DNA of 64,000 bases. Source: a bacterium. GTDB lineage: Bacteria > Pseudomonadota > Gammaproteobacteria > Pseudomonadales > Moraxellaceae. The translations under genes and the position numbers were made by a program. This document shows positions 12,880 through 23,984 of this stretch, in pieces. Within the stretch, counting starts at the first letter, position 1, and every line of letters begins with the position of its first letter. Where the stretch lies: positions 310,001 to 374,000 of the forward strand of contig JAQSDB010000002.1 of NCBI GenBank assembly GCA_029945725.1. The letters run 5' to 3'. The notes below the pieces were generated by a model. The model ran no database searches, was not told where the DNA came from, and saw nothing but the letters and a program-made list of their open reading frames with translations.

Positions 12880-13692
12880 TTACGAGGCCGTTTTTTTGCA
12901 GAACTGCAAAATCCGGAAGTTGACCTGTGTTGAAAACGCCGGCAAGGCTTCCACTGCCGTGCGCCGTTCGCGCGGCGCGCGCCAGTAGTGCGGTGTCATC
13001 TGCAGCAGGTTTTTCAGCATGGCATTGTCCGCCAGCTCAATGCGGAAACTGATTTCTGCTTCGCTGTGAAAGCGGAAAGCCGGTGCCAGTTCTTCCTGCC
13101 ATTTCTCGGCCTGGTGCGGGCGGACTTCCTCATACAGCGCTTCGCGCAATTCCCACAAATGCTTTTCACCCGGCGCCGCAATGAACAAGTGGCCGCCCGG
13201 CTTGAGCACGCGCGCCGCTTCTGCGGTGGGCAGCGGGCTGAAGATCGCCGTCATCACGTCCACGCAGGCATCCTGCAGCGGAATGTCCTGGCTGCTGGCG
13301 ACCAGCCAGGTGATGTCGCGGCTGCGCTTTGCGGCACGCTTGACGGTTTCTTTGCTGATGTCAAAGGCCGTTGTTTTTTGCGCCGTCTTGCCCAGCTCGG
13401 TGCTGTACCAGCCTTCGCCGCAGCCGCTGTCCAGCAGGTGCGTGGCTTGCAGCGGGGCAAACAATCCCCGCAGGGTGTCGCGAAACGGTGTGTAAAAACC
13501 GGCCTCGAGAAAGCTCGTGCGCGCGGCGACCATGGCGGCATCGTCGCCGGGATTCAGGCTGTTCTTGTTCTGTACCGGCAGCAGGTTGAAATAGCCTTCG
13601 CGGGCGCGATCAAAGCTGTGGCCCTGCGCGCAGACGGCGGTTTTTTCACCGGCTTGCAGCGCGTTATGGCAGAGGGGGCAGCGCAGGCTCAT
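12880..13692 (-). CDS. rlmA: 23S rRNA (guanine(745)-N(1))-methyltransferase
   Basis: RlmA methylates G745 in helix 35 of 23S rRNA. The N-terminal zinc finger has CPLCHNAL, followed by C and H in CAQGHSFDRAREGY. A linker with NPGDDAAMVAARTSFLEAG is typical of the family. The SAM-binding Rossmann domain begins LLDSGCGEGWYS (near residue 87). ARVLKPGGHLFIAAPGEKHL and the NLLQMTPHYWRA motif near the C-terminus are also diagnostic of RlmA-type enzymes. The 270-residue length is normal. It is convergent with the crotonase gene, with only 42 bases between the stops. Confidence 0.93.
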   Translation of the reverse strand: MSLRCPLCHNALQAGEKTAVCAQGHSFDRAREGYFNLLPVQNKNSLNPGDDAAMVAARTSFLEAGFYTPFRDTLRGLFAPLQATHLLDSGCGEGWYSTELGKTAQKTTAFDISKETVKRAAKRSRDITWLVASSQDIPLQDACVDVMTAIFSPLPTAEAARVLKPGGHLFIAAPGEKHLWELREALYEEVRPHQAEKWQEELAPAFRFHSEAEISFRIELADNAMLKNLLQMTPHYWRAPRERRTAVEALPAFSTQVNFRILQFCKKTAS

Positions 13693-13704
13693 GGTGTCAG
13701 ATCC

Positions 13705-13796
13705 CGTAGGAGCGGCTTTACCGAAGGGTATGCTTTAGTGCAGCCGCGAATGCCTTTCATAACAAGCAGATGTTCGCGGCTAAAGCCGCTCCTACG
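13705..13796. repeat. REP-like repeat pair, family A, with an enlarged-loop unit
   Basis: The unit at 13705-13750 begins CGTAGGAGCGGCTTT and ends GCCGCGAA, but its loop is replaced by about 23 bases (ACCGAAGGGTATGCTTTAGTGCA). A standard unit (GTTCGCGGCTAAAGCCGCTC then CTACG) follows at 13772-13796. The same enlarged loop recurs in inverse orientation at 16492-16538. Just downstream (about 13797-13830) is a degraded copy of family B. Confidence 0.82.
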
Positions 13797-13863
13797 CCCC
13801 GAAGGAAGTACCCTTGGGGTGCGACCAAAGGAAATCCCAGTGGGACGAAAAACAGATAAAAAG

Positions 13864-15012
<1,149 letters not shown>

Positions 15013-15200
15013 TTATAAAAGTGGGTTTCGCGGCGGCTGCCGCGAACGGAATGGCCGCTAGTGTAACGGGCTTGCGTCCGGACGTCAGTGCAGTGCCGCT
15101 ATGCAGGCGCCGATTGCCGGGCAATAATCCGGCCCAGCTCCATGCCGGGCCAGCCCCGGCATGCGTCACTTTATCCGCTTGATCAGAACAGGGACGCCCC

Positions 15201-16418
15201 ATGAAAAAGGTACTGACGCTGGCTGTGCTGGCCGCTGCCATTGGCCTCGCGGCTTGCAGCAAAAAGGAAAACGAAGGCGCCGCTGCTCCGGCAGCAGCGG
15301 CCGGTGCCCTTGTCGTGAAGATTGGCCATGCCGCGCCGCTCACCGGGCCGCAGGCGCATCTTGGCAAGGACAATGAAAACGGCGTGCGTCTGGCCATCGA
15401 CGAGCTCAATGCCAAAGGCTTTGAAATCGGCGGCAAGAAAGTGCAGTTCGAGCTGCTCTCGGAAGACGACCAGGCCGACCCGCGCGTGGCCACCACGGTC
15501 GCCAAGAAATTCGTGGACGACGGCGTCAACGCCATCATCGGACATCTCAATTCCGGCACCACCATTCCGGCCTCGCGCATTTACAACGAAGCCGGCATTG
15601 TCGAAGTGTCGCCTTCGGCCACCAACCCCAAATACACGCAGCAGGGCTATGCCAATGCTTTCCGTGTGATGGCCAATGACGTGCAGCAGGGTGCGGTACT
15701 GGGCGAGTTTGCCGTGAAGGAAATGGGCGCTAAAAACGTCGCCATCATTGATGACAAAACCGCTTACGGTGCCGGTCTTGCCGCCGAGTTTGAAAAAGCT
15801 GTCATCGCCAGTGGCGGTGTGATCGTTGTGCATGAGTACACCAACGACAAGGCCTCGGACTTCACCGCCATCCTCACCCGCATCAAGGGCAAGAAGCCCG
15901 ACCTCCTGTTCTACGGCGGCATGGACGGGCAGGGCGCACCCATGGCCAAGCAGATGAAGACGCTGGGCCTGACCTCAAGGTTCCTCGGCGGCGACGGTAT
16001 CCATACCGCCGAGTTCATCAAGCTGGCCGGTGCCGCCGCCGAAGGCACCACGGCGTCTCTGCCGGGCGTGCCACTGCAGGACATGCCCAAGGGACCGGAT
16101 TTCAAAAAACGCTTTGAAGCCAAATACGGCGTCATCCAGCTTTATGCGCCGTATTGCTACGACGCCATGATGGTGGTGGCCGAAGCCATGCAGCGTGCCG
16201 GCTCCATCGAACCGGCCAGATACCTGCCGGAAATGATGAAGACCCATCATGATGGCGTCACCGCCAGCATCGGCTTTGATGCCAAAGGCGATCTCACCGG
16301 CGGTGCCATCACGGTTTACCGCATCGTTGATGGTGACTGGAAAGTGATCAAGACGATTGCTGGCGCGCCTGTGGTGCCGGCTGCTGCGGAAGCAGCGGCA
16401 GTGCCTGCGGCCAGGTAA
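15201..16418 (+). CDS. Branched-chain amino acid ABC transporter, substrate-binding lipoprotein
   Basis: This is a periplasmic type I binding protein of the LivK/LivJ family. The signal peptide MKKVLTLAVLAAAIGLAAC ends in a lipobox (Cys19), so it is probably membrane-anchored, which is less usual for Gram-negative LivK. The mature part has the family motifs HAAPLTGPQAHLGKDNENG, ELLSEDDQADPR, IIGHLNSGTTIPASRIY and DDKTAYGAGLA. Its 405 residues include an Ala/Pro-rich tail. The rest of the transporter follows at 16740-20292. Leucine, isoleucine and valine are the expected substrates, but related amides cannot be excluded. The 200 bases upstream contain the palindrome ATTGCCGGGCAAT near 15113. 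Confidence 0.9.
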   Translation: MKKVLTLAVLAAAIGLAACSKKENEGAAAPAAAAGALVVKIGHAAPLTGPQAHLGKDNENGVRLAIDELNAKGFEIGGKKVQFELLSEDDQADPRVATTVAKKFVDDGVNAIIGHLNSGTTIPASRIYNEAGIVEVSPSATNPKYTQQGYANAFRVMANDVQQGAVLGEFAVKEMGAKNVAIIDDKTAYGAGLAAEFEKAVIASGGVIVVHEYTNDKASDFTAILTRIKGKKPDLLFYGGMDGQGAPMAKQMKTLGLTSRFLGGDGIHTAEFIKLAGAAAEGTTASLPGVPLQDMPKGPDFKKRFEAKYGVIQLYAPYCYDAMMVVAEAMQRAGSIEPARYLPEMMKTHHDGVTASIGFDAKGDLTGGAITVYRIVDGDWKVIKTIAGAPVVPAAAEAAAVPAAR

Positions 16419-16435
16419 GCCGGACTCACTCGCAA

Positions 16436-16459
16436 CAAGGCCCGCGGATGCGGGCCTTG
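16436..16459 (+). terminator. Hairpin after the substrate-binding gene
   Basis: Perfect 10-bp arms (CAAGGCCCGC/GCGGGCCTTG) surround a GGAT loop, 18 bases after the stop. There is no T run. It may attenuate transcription so that the binding protein is made in excess over the membrane subunits, as is common in ABC operons. Confidence 0.6.
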
Positions 16460-16491
16460 TGCATTGTGCGGCCAACGCCAGATCAGGAACG

Positions 16492-16578
16492 GTTCGCGGC
16501 TGCACTAAAGCATACCCTTCGGTAAAGCCGCTCCTACGAGAAGCGCGGGATTTTGTAGGAGCGGCTTCAGCCGCGAAC
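16492..16578. repeat. REP-like repeat pair, family A, with an enlarged-loop unit
   Basis: The unit at 16492-16538 starts GTTCGCGGC and ends GCCGCTCCTACG, with the insert TGCACTAAAGCATACCCTTC then GGTAAA. A standard unit lies at 16554-16578. The insert is the reverse complement of that near 13720-13745, so the enlarged form is a defined subfamily. Together with the hairpin at 16436 it fills most of the 321-base gap before livH; I see no gene there. Confidence 0.85.
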
Positions 16579-16739
16579 CCGCGCGTTCCCCACCCCGTTG
16601 AGTCCGGCATGAATCCTGCGTAACCTTCGCCACACTTCGCGCGGCCCCGGAAGCATGCTGCGCTGCTTTGTTTGTCCGTACTTTTGCCCGCACTACAGGC
16701 CCAGCCGCAAGGCCGGGTCCTTGATTTCAGGAATCGCGT

Positions 16740-17669
16740 TTGGACACTCTGGTACAGCAACTCATCAACGGACTGATCCTCGGCAGCATCTATGCCCTGA
16801 TCGCGCTGGGTTACACCATGGTGTACGGCATTCTCGGCCTCATCAATTTCGCCCACGGCGAAATCGTCATGATCGGCGCCATGATCACCATCACCTGCCT
16901 CAATATCCTCGTGGGCCATGGCGTGCATCTGCCGGGGCTGGTGCTGGTGGCGATCAGTCTGCTCATGGCGATACCGGCCTGTGCGCTGCTCGGTTACACC
17001 GTCGAGCGCGTGGCCTATCGCCCCCTGCGCAATGCGCCACGGCTGGCGCCGCTGATTACCGCCATCGGCGTGTCCATCGTCCTGCAGAATCTCGCCATGA
17101 TCATCTGGGGCCGGCAATACGTGGCCTTTCCCGCCGTGCTGCCCGGTGCGCCGCACGAATTTCTCGGTGCGTCCATTACCTCGCTGCAAATCCTCATCAT
17201 CGTGCTCGCCGCTGCCATCATGGGCGGCCTCATGCTGCTGGTGAACCGCACCAAACTCGGCCGCGCCATGCGTGCCACCGCGCAAAGCCCTCAGGTGGCA
17301 CAACTGATGGGTGTGAACGTGAATCACGTGATTTCCATGACGTTCATTCTCGGCTCCTGCCTCGGCGCCACGGCCGGTGTCATGGTGTCGGCCAATTACG
17401 GCCAGGCTCATGCCTATATGGGTTTTCTGCTTGGTTTGAAGGCGTTTTCAGCCGCCGTGCTGGGGGGCATCGGCAATCTCGGCGGTGCGGTTATCGGCGG
17501 ACTCCTGCTCGGCATCATCGAATCGCTCGGTGCGGGTTACATCAGCGATTTCACCGGCGGTTTTCTCGGCAGCCAGTATCAGGACGTGTTTGCCTTCATG
17601 GTGCTGATCCTGGTGCTGGTGTTCAGGCCTTCGGGGCTGATGGGTGAACGTGTGGCGGAGCGTCCATGA
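16740..17669 (+). CDS. livH: Branched-chain amino acid ABC transporter permease LivH
   Basis: It is an inner-membrane permease with about eight hydrophobic segments. The start is TTG at 16740, with a CAGGA box at about 16729-16733 and the family beginning DTLVQQLINGLILGSIYALI; no upstream ATG fits. Family motifs include GYTMVYGILGLINFAHGEI, TAIGVSIVLQNLAMIIWG and the ABC-coupling region SAAVLGGIGNLGGAVIGGLL. The 309-residue length is normal. It pairs with LivM to form the translocation pore. Confidence 0.95.
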   Translation: MDTLVQQLINGLILGSIYALIALGYTMVYGILGLINFAHGEIVMIGAMITITCLNILVGHGVHLPGLVLVAISLLMAIPACALLGYTVERVAYRPLRNAPRLAPLITAIGVSIVLQNLAMIIWGRQYVAFPAVLPGAPHEFLGASITSLQILIIVLAAAIMGGLMLLVNRTKLGRAMRATAQSPQVAQLMGVNVNHVISMTFILGSCLGATAGVMVSANYGQAHAYMGFLLGLKAFSAAVLGGIGNLGGAVIGGLLLGIIESLGAGYISDFTGGFLGSQYQDVFAFMVLILVLVFRPSGLMGERVAERP

Positions 17670-17696
17670 TGTTTATCGCCAACAAATTTTTTTCTA

Positions 17697-17749
17697 CTGT
17701 CATCCCCGCGCACCCCAGGAAGTGCCCTTGGGGTGCGCGGGGACGACAG
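17697..17749. repeat. Palindromic repeat, family B, between livH and livM
   Basis: It is a near-perfect inverted repeat: CTGTCATCCCCGCGCACCCC pairs with GGGGTGCGCGGGGACGACAG around a short AGGAAGTGCCCTT-type centre. It sits inside an operon, only 11 bases before the livM start, and its last bases (CAGGA) may serve as part of the livM ribosome-binding site. Related copies lie near 13.8, 22.43-22.54 and 37.43 kb. Confidence 0.85.
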
Positions 17750-17760
17750 GAACAAGTGAT

Positions 17761-18814
17761 ATGACGAAAACTCCCGTCAAAATCTGGATGAGTGTTTTTG
17801 GCATTGCACTGGCCCTGTTCATCGCTCCCTTTGCCATGGGTGCCGGTTTTGGCAATTCCTGGGTGCGCATTCTCGATTTCGTGCTGCTCTACACGATTCT
17901 CGCGCTCGGCCTCAATATCGTGGTGGGTTATGCCGGCCTGCTCGATCTGGGCTATATCGCTTTCTATGCCGTCGGCGCCTATCTCTTCGCCATCCTTGCC
18001 TCGCCGCATTTCGACTGGCATGTGTCTGCCTGGATCATTCTGCCGCTGGGCGCGACGCTGGCCTGCATTGCCGGCGCCACCCTCGGCGCACCGACGCTGC
18101 GTTTGCGCGGTGATTACCTCGCCATTGTCACGCTGGGTTTTGGCGAGATCGTGCGCCTGTTCATGAATAATCTGGATCAGCCGGTCAACATCACCAACGG
18201 TCCGCAAGGCATCAACCTGATCGACAGTGTCTCGCTGTTCGGTTATCGCCTCGAAAGCGGCTTCAGCTTGTTTGGTCACCGTTTCAGCGGTGATTACGCC
18301 TACTACTATCTTTTTCTTGCCCTCGCGCTGCTCGCCATTTTTGTCTGTGTGCGGCTGGAAAATTCCCGCATCGGTCGCGCCTGGGTGGCGATACGCGAAG
18401 ATGAAATTGCGGCGCAGGCCATGGGCATCAACACGCGCAACGTGAAGCTGCTGGCCTTTGCCATGGGCGCCAGTTTCGGCGGTGTCGCCGGCGGCCTGTT
18501 TGCTTCCTTCCAGGGTTTTGTCAGCCCCGAATCCTTCACCCTGATGGAATCGGTGATGGTGGTGTGCATGGTGGTGCTGGGCGGCATGGGCAATATTCCC
18601 GGCGTCATTCTCGGTGCGGTGCTGCTCACCATTGCCCCGGAATTCCTGCGCGACATCATCAATCCCCTGCAGCGCCACCTGTTCGGCCGCATGGTGGTGG
18701 ACCCGGAAAACCTGCGCATGCTGTTGTTCGGCCTGGCGCTGATTGTCGTCATGCTGTTCCGCCCGGCGGGCCTCTGGCCGTCGAAGCGACGTCGTGAAGA
18801 GCTGGAGTCGGCCC

Positions 18815-18822
<8 letters not shown>
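17761..18822 (+). CDS. livM: Branched-chain amino acid ABC transporter permease LivM
   Basis: It is the second membrane subunit. I take ATG 17761 (353 residues), because the longer frame upstream only translates the family B repeat. About nine membrane segments are visible. Diagnostic motifs are LNIVVGYAGLLDLGYIAFYA (near residue 50), LRGDYLAIVTLGFGEI (near residue 115), VAIREDEIAAQAMGIN and VMVVLGGMGNIPGVILGA-like sequence near residue 270. It overlaps livG by eight bases. Confidence 0.94.
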
Positions 18823-19581
<759 letters not shown>

Positions 19582-19585
<4 letters not shown>

Positions 19586-20292
19586 GCCTGCTCGCGATTG
19601 AAAACCTCAGCATCAGTTACGGCGGCATTCAGGCCGTGAAAGGCATCAGCCTGAGCGTGGAAGAAGGCGAGCTGGTGACGCTGATCGGTGCCAATGGCGC
19701 CGGTAAAACCACCACGCTGAATACGCTTGGCGGTTTGATCAAACCGGCGGCAGGCAGTATCCGCTATGCCGGTCAGGATCTTGCCAGCCTGCCGGCGCAT
19801 GACCGGGTGCGTCACGGTCTGGCGCTGGTGCCGGAAGGGCGCGGTATTTTCGGCCGCCTCAGTGTCGGCGAGAATTTGCTGATGGGCGCTTTTCATCGCC
19901 ACGACAAGGCAGGCATCGCCAGTGATCTTGAAAAATCCTACGAACTTTTTCCGCGTCTGCGCGAGCGCGAACACCAGCTCGCCGGCACGCTGTCCGGCGG
20001 CGAGCAGCAAATGCTGGCGATGGGGCGCGCACTGATGAGCCGGCCGCGCCTGCTCTTGCTTGATGAGCCGTCCATGGGGCTGGCACCGATCATGGTCGAG
20101 AAGGTGTTCGAGATCATCCGCATGATCAACGCCGAAGGCGTCGCCATTTTGCTGATCGAGCAGAATGCGCGTCTGGCGCTGGCCGCCGCGCGCCGTGCCT
20201 ATGTCATGGAAACCGGCCGCATCACGCTGTCCGGCCCCGCCACCGAGCTGGCCGCTGACGAACGCGTGCGCGCGGCGTATCTCGGACATTAA
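19582..20292 (+). CDS. livF: Branched-chain amino acid ABC transporter ATP-binding protein LivF
   Basis: It is the second ATPase, 236 residues, overlapping livG by four bases (ATGA). Motifs are Walker A GANGAGKTTTLNTLGGL, LVPEGRGIFGRLSVGENL (LivF-specific), signature LSGGEQQMLAMGRALMS, Walker B LLLLDEPSMGLAP and the switch region ILLIEQNARLAL. It ends the liv cluster; a variant repeat pair follows. Confidence 0.95.
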
Positions 20293-20325
20293 CCAGGATT
20301 AACCCGGCTTTCATGCAGGCAATAC

Positions 20326-20414
20326 ATCGCGGGCATGGCCCGCTCCTACGAGACAGCGGCGCCATCCCCCCAACGGTCTTGTCTCCACACGTAGGAGCAG
20401 GCCATGCCCGCGAT
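20326..20414. repeat. Variant palindromic repeat pair between livF and the LysR gene
   Basis: Units at 20326-20350 (ATCGCGGGCATGGCCCGCTC then CTACG) and 20390-20414 (CGTAGGAGCAGGCCATGCCC then GCGAT) are inverted relative to each other. They share the terminal CTCCTACG/CGTAGGAG of family A, but the stem core is GCGGGCATGGCCCGC instead of GCGGCTAAAGCCGC. It lies between convergent stop codons and may act as a bidirectional terminator. Confidence 0.8.
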
Positions 20415-20424
20415 ATCGGCTCGT

Positions 20425-21327
20425 TCAGGCGGTATGAGCCTGCGCAAACTGCAAAAATGCTTCAGCCGCCGGTGACAGCCGGCGGCCTTCGCGCATCACA
20501 AAACTGAAGCGGCCCGGCAGCGGAAAGCCGGCCACCTTCAGCTCCACCAGCCCGAGTTCCCCCGCATCCTGACGCAGGGCATGCCGCGACAGCACGGTAA
20601 TGCCGAGGCCGCCGGCGACGGCATGCTTGATGGCCTCGTTACTGCCCAGTGCCATGGCGATACGTGGTGAAAAGTTTTCCTGCTTGAAATGCGCCTCCAC
20701 AATCAGGCGGCCGCCCGAGCCCGGTTCGCGCAGCAGCCAGCGCTCTTCCTGCAACTGTTTCAGCGTGCATTTTTTTCCGGCCAGACGATGCCCTGCGGCG
20801 GCAATCACCACCAGCGGGTTTTCGGCAAAGGGCAGCACGCGCAGGCGCTTGTCGTCGGGCGGAATCATGATCACGGTCAGGTCATCCGCATCGCGTTCCA
20901 GGCGCTGCAGTATTGTGCTGCGGTTTTCCACCGCCAGCTCCACCTCCACGCCGGGGTAAGCCTCGCAGAAGGGGCCGAGCAGCTGCGGCAGCAGGTATTC
21001 CGCCGTGGTCACGGCCGCCAGCCTGAGCCGGCCGCGCTGCACGCCACGCAGCTCCGAGATGCGTGATTCAAAGCGCGCCCAGTGGCTGAAGATCTCGCGC
21101 ACGGTTTCCTGCAGCTCCAGGCCGGCCTCGGTCAGGCGCAGGCGCTTGCCCTGCTGCTCGAACAGCGGCATGCCCACGCTTTCCGCCAGATCACGCAGCT
21201 GGATGGAGATGGTGGGCTGGGAGCTGTGCAGCTCCCGGGCAGCCTGCGTCATCGAGAGCAGGCGGGCCGTGGTCTCGAAAGCCAGCAACTGCTGGTTGGT
21301 GGCACGGATGACAGCCTGGCGGTGCAT
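20425..21327 (-). CDS. LysR-type transcriptional regulator
   Basis: It is a DNA-binding regulator of 300 residues from the ATG at 21327. A longer frame adds 14 residues with no family match. The winged helix-turn-helix covers about 5-65 (LLSMTQAARELHSSQPTISI). The effector domain (about 90-295) resembles CbbR-type members. It is divergent from cysD, so it may regulate cysDN, but it lacks the clear signature of CysB and its effector is unknown. An inverted repeat at 21350-21370 is a fair operator candidate. Confidence 0.85.
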   Translation of the reverse strand: MHRQAVIRATNQQLLAFETTARLLSMTQAARELHSSQPTISIQLRDLAESVGMPLFEQQGKRLRLTEAGLELQETVREIFSHWARFESRISELRGVQRGRLRLAAVTTAEYLLPQLLGPFCEAYPGVEVELAVENRSTILQRLERDADDLTVIMIPPDDKRLRVLPFAENPLVVIAAAGHRLAGKKCTLKQLQEERWLLREPGSGGRLIVEAHFKQENFSPRIAMALGSNEAIKHAVAGGLGITVLSRHALRQDAGELGLVELKVAGFPLPGRFSFVMREGRRLSPAAEAFLQFAQAHTA

Positions 21328-21349
21328 AGATGAAAACCTATAGGTCTTA

Positions 21350-21370
21350 TATGAAATACATATTTTCATA
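21350..21370. promoter_or_regulatory. Candidate LysR operator between the regulator gene and cysD
   Basis: TATGAAA-N7-TTTCATA is a perfect 7-bp inverted repeat with the T-N11-A spacing style of LysR boxes. A perfect ten-base palindrome (ACCTATAGGT, 21336-21345) lies next to it, closer to the regulator start. Both are inside the divergent intergenic region. Binding is inferred only. Confidence 0.5.
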
Positions 21371-21419
21371 AATGACAGAAAATGCCTAGAGTGGCGACCT
21401 CCCAGCGGGCTACGCGTTT

Positions 21420-21490
21420 GCAGGAGCGGCTTTCGCCGCGAACCTTACCCAGCCCTGCCCTGACGTTCGCGGCGAAAGCCGCTCCTACGG
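21420..21490. repeat. REP-like repeat pair, family A, upstream of cysD
   Basis: Units at 21420-21443 (GCAGGAGCGGCTTTCGCCGC then GAAC) and 21465-21490 (GTTCGCGGCGAAAGCCGCTC then CTACGG) face each other. The second ends ten bases before the cysD ATG, so the cysD leader RNA would carry a strong hairpin, and the trailing ACGGGA is the only visible ribosome-binding element. Confidence 0.85.
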
Positions 21491-21499
21491 GATTTATTG

Positions 21500-22426
21500 A
21501 TGAATCTTTCCGAGCACCGCCTCACCCATCTCAAGCAGCTCGAGGCCGAGTCCATCCACATCATTCGTGAAGTGGCCGCCGAGTTTGAAAACCCGGTCAT
21601 GCTGTATTCCATCGGCAAGGATTCCGCCGTCATGCTGCATCTGGCACTGAAGGCCTTTGCCCCCGGCAAGCCGCCGTTCCCGCTGATGCATGTGGACACC
21701 ACCTGGAAATTCCAGGAAATGATCGCTTTCCGCGATTACATGGTGAAAAAGCACAACTGGAATCTCATCGTTCACATCAATGAAGAAGGTGTGGCTGCCG
21801 GCGTGAATCCCTTCACCTCCGGTTCCGCCAAACACACCGACGTGATGAAGACCGAAGGGCTCAAGCAGGCGCTGAACAAGTACAAGTTTGATGCCGCGTT
21901 TGGTGGCGCCCGCCGCGACGAAGAAAAATCCCGTGCGAAAGAGCGCGTGTATTCCTTCCGCGACAAGAACCATCGCTGGGACCCTAAGAACCAGCGCCCG
22001 GAGCTCTGGAATATCTACAACTCGAAAATCGACAAGGGCGAGAGCATCCGCGTGTTCCCGCTGTCCAACTGGACCGAGCTGGATATCTGGCAGTACATCT
22101 ATCTGGAAAACATCGAGATCGTGCCGCTGTATTTTGCCGCCGAGCGTGAAGTGATCGAGCGTGACGGCACCCTGATCATGATTGATGACGAGCGCATCCT
22201 CACCTACCTCAGTGACGACGAGAAAAAGCAGATCCAGAAAAAATTTGTGCGTTTCCGAACGCTGGGCTGCTACCCGCTGACCGGTGCCGTGGAATCAAAA
22301 GCGGCAACACTGCCGGAAGTGATCCAGGAAATGCTGCTGACGCGCACTTCCGAGCGCCAGGGGCGCGTGATTGATCACGATTCCTCCGGCTCCATGGAAA
22401 AGAAAAAGATGGAAGGCTATTTCTAA
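21500..22426 (+). CDS. cysD: Sulfate adenylyltransferase subunit 2 (small subunit)
   Basis: CysD catalyses ATP + sulfate to adenosine 5'-phosphosulfate, with its GTPase partner CysN. I use ATG 21500; a TTG lies one codon upstream. The 308-residue PAPS-reductase-like fold has the PP-loop [20 protein letters not shown], then [33 protein letters not shown] and [11 protein letters not shown]. cysN follows after a repeat-filled gap of about 140 bases. Confidence 0.97.
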   Translation: MNLSEHRLTHLKQLEAESIHIIREVAAEFENPVMLYSIGKDSAVMLHLALKAFAPGKPPFPLMHVDTTWKFQEMIAFRDYMVKKHNWNLIVHINEEGVAAGVNPFTSGSAKHTDVMKTEGLKQALNKYKFDAAFGGARRDEEKSRAKERVYSFRDKNHRWDPKNQRPELWNIYNSKIDKGESIRVFPLSNWTELDIWQYIYLENIEIVPLYFAAEREVIERDGTLIMIDDERILTYLSDDEKKQIQKKFVRFRTLGCYPLTGAVESKAATLPEVIQEMLLTRTSERQGRVIDHDSSGSMEKKKMEGYF

Positions 22427-22431
22427 AACAA

Positions 22432-22542
22432 CTGTCGTCCCCGCGCACCCCAAGGGCACTTCCTGCGGGGCGCATGCGGGGACCTGGCGACTTTAGTGGC
22501 ACAAATCAAAGGCACTGGATCCCCGCCTTCGCGGGGATGACA
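22432..22542. repeat. Two family B palindromic repeats between cysD and cysN
   Basis: The first (22432-22487) begins CTGTCGTCCCCGCGCACCCC and has an imperfect right arm (CGGGGCGCATGCGGGGACC). Its centre, AAGGGCACTTCCT, is the inverse of the centre of the copy in livH-livM. The second (22515-22542) is a compact form, CTGGATCCCCGCCTTCGCGG then GGATGACAG, that recurs inverted at 37433. Both lie within an operon. Confidence 0.8.
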
Positions 22543-22565
22543 GTAGCAAGGCAAAGGTAAAAAAT

Positions 22566-23984
22566 ATGTCTCATCAATCCGATCTGATCGAAAGCGACAT
22601 TCTCGGCTACCTCAAGCAGCACGAGAACAAGGACATGCTGCGCTTCATCACCTGCGGCAATGTCGACGACGGAAAATCCACGCTGATCGGCCGCCTGCTG
22701 CACGATTCCAAGCTGATTTTTGAAGACCAGCTGGCGGCCATTCAGAAGGATTCGCAGAAGTACAACACCACCGACCAGGAAATCGACCTGGCGTTGCTGG
22801 TGGACGGCCTGCAGGCCGAGCGCGAGCAGGGCATTACCATTGATGTGGCCTACCGTTATTTCTCCACGGAAAAACGCAAGTTCATCATTGCCGATTGCCC
22901 GGGCCACGAGCAGTACACGCGCAACATGGCGACAGGTGCGTCCACCTGCAATCTCGCTATCATCCTGATCGATGCCCGTTACGGCGTGCAGACACAAACG
23001 CGCCGGCACAGCTATATCGTCAGCCAGCTCGGCATTCGTCACGTCATCGTCGCCATCAACAAGATGGACATCGTCGATTTCAGCGAAGCCACCTATCAGC
23101 GCATTCGCGATGATTACCAGCGCTTCGCCAGCGAACTGCAGATTACCGACGTGCACTTTGTGCCGATGTCAGCCCTGCGCGGCGACAATGTGGTCACGCC
23201 CAGCGAAAAAATGCCGTGGTACACGGGCGAAACGTTGATGCAGTTGCTGGAAGGCATACAGATCACCAACGATGTCCCGCTCGATGCCTTCCGCCTGCCG
23301 GTGCAGTACGTGAATCGCCCGAACCTCGATTTCCGTGGTTTCTGCGGCACCGTCGCGGCAGGCGTGATCAATGTCGGTGATGCCGTAACCGCCATGCCGT
23401 CCGGTCGCCAGAGCCGGGTCAAGCAGATCCTGACCGCCGATGGCGATGCCGCGCAGGCTTTTGTCGGCCAGGCCATCACGCTGACGCTGGAAAACGAGAT
23501 CGATATTTCCCGTGGCGACATGATCGTGCGCAGCAACGAACAGACGCCCTGCATTTCACAGGCCTTTGATGCGCATGTGGTGTGGATGAATGAAGCGCCG
23601 CTGAAAGCCGGCAAGGAATACAGTTTCAAGCTCGGTGGCAAGACCGTGTTCGGTCGTGTCGAAAAAGTCCTGCACCGCATCGACATCAATTCGCTTGAGC
23701 ATGTCGATTCCACCGAGCTGGCCCTGAACGAAATGGGGCTCTGCCGTGTCGTGGTCAACGCCCCGGTGGCCTTTGATACCTACCGCGATTGTCGCGGCAC
23801 CGGCAGCTTCATCATCATTGACCGCCTCAGCAACGCCACCGCCGGCGCCGGCATGATCGCCAGCGCCGCCCAGGCCGACATGGTGCTGGAGCGTGCCCGC
23901 ACCGAAGCCCTGCTCAGGGAAATTTCCGAGCAGGAGCTGCGCGCCTTCGTCGTGGCGCATTACCCGCACTGGGGCGTGAAATAA
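22566..23984 (+). CDS. cysN: Sulfate adenylyltransferase subunit 1 (GTPase subunit)
   Basis: CysN is an EF-Tu-like GTPase whose hydrolysis drives APS formation by CysD. At 472 residues it ends after the GTPase and beta-barrel domains, so it has no fused APS kinase; a separate cysC is found at 35359. G motifs are GNVDDGKST (near residue 34), the switch ITIDVAYRYFST, DCPGHEQYTRNM and NKMDIVDF. EREQGITIDVAYRYF is typical of CysN/NodQ. Confidence 0.97.
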   Translation: MSHQSDLIESDILGYLKQHENKDMLRFITCGNVDDGKSTLIGRLLHDSKLIFEDQLAAIQKDSQKYNTTDQEIDLALLVDGLQAEREQGITIDVAYRYFSTEKRKFIIADCPGHEQYTRNMATGASTCNLAIILIDARYGVQTQTRRHSYIVSQLGIRHVIVAINKMDIVDFSEATYQRIRDDYQRFASELQITDVHFVPMSALRGDNVVTPSEKMPWYTGETLMQLLEGIQITNDVPLDAFRLPVQYVNRPNLDFRGFCGTVAAGVINVGDAVTAMPSGRQSRVKQILTADGDAAQAFVGQAITLTLENEIDISRGDMIVRSNEQTPCISQAFDAHVVWMNEAPLKAGKEYSFKLGGKTVFGRVEKVLHRIDINSLEHVDSTELALNEMGLCRVVVNAPVAFDTYRDCRGTGSFIIIDRLSNATAGAGMIASAAQADMVLERARTEALLREISEQELRAFVVAHYPHWGVK

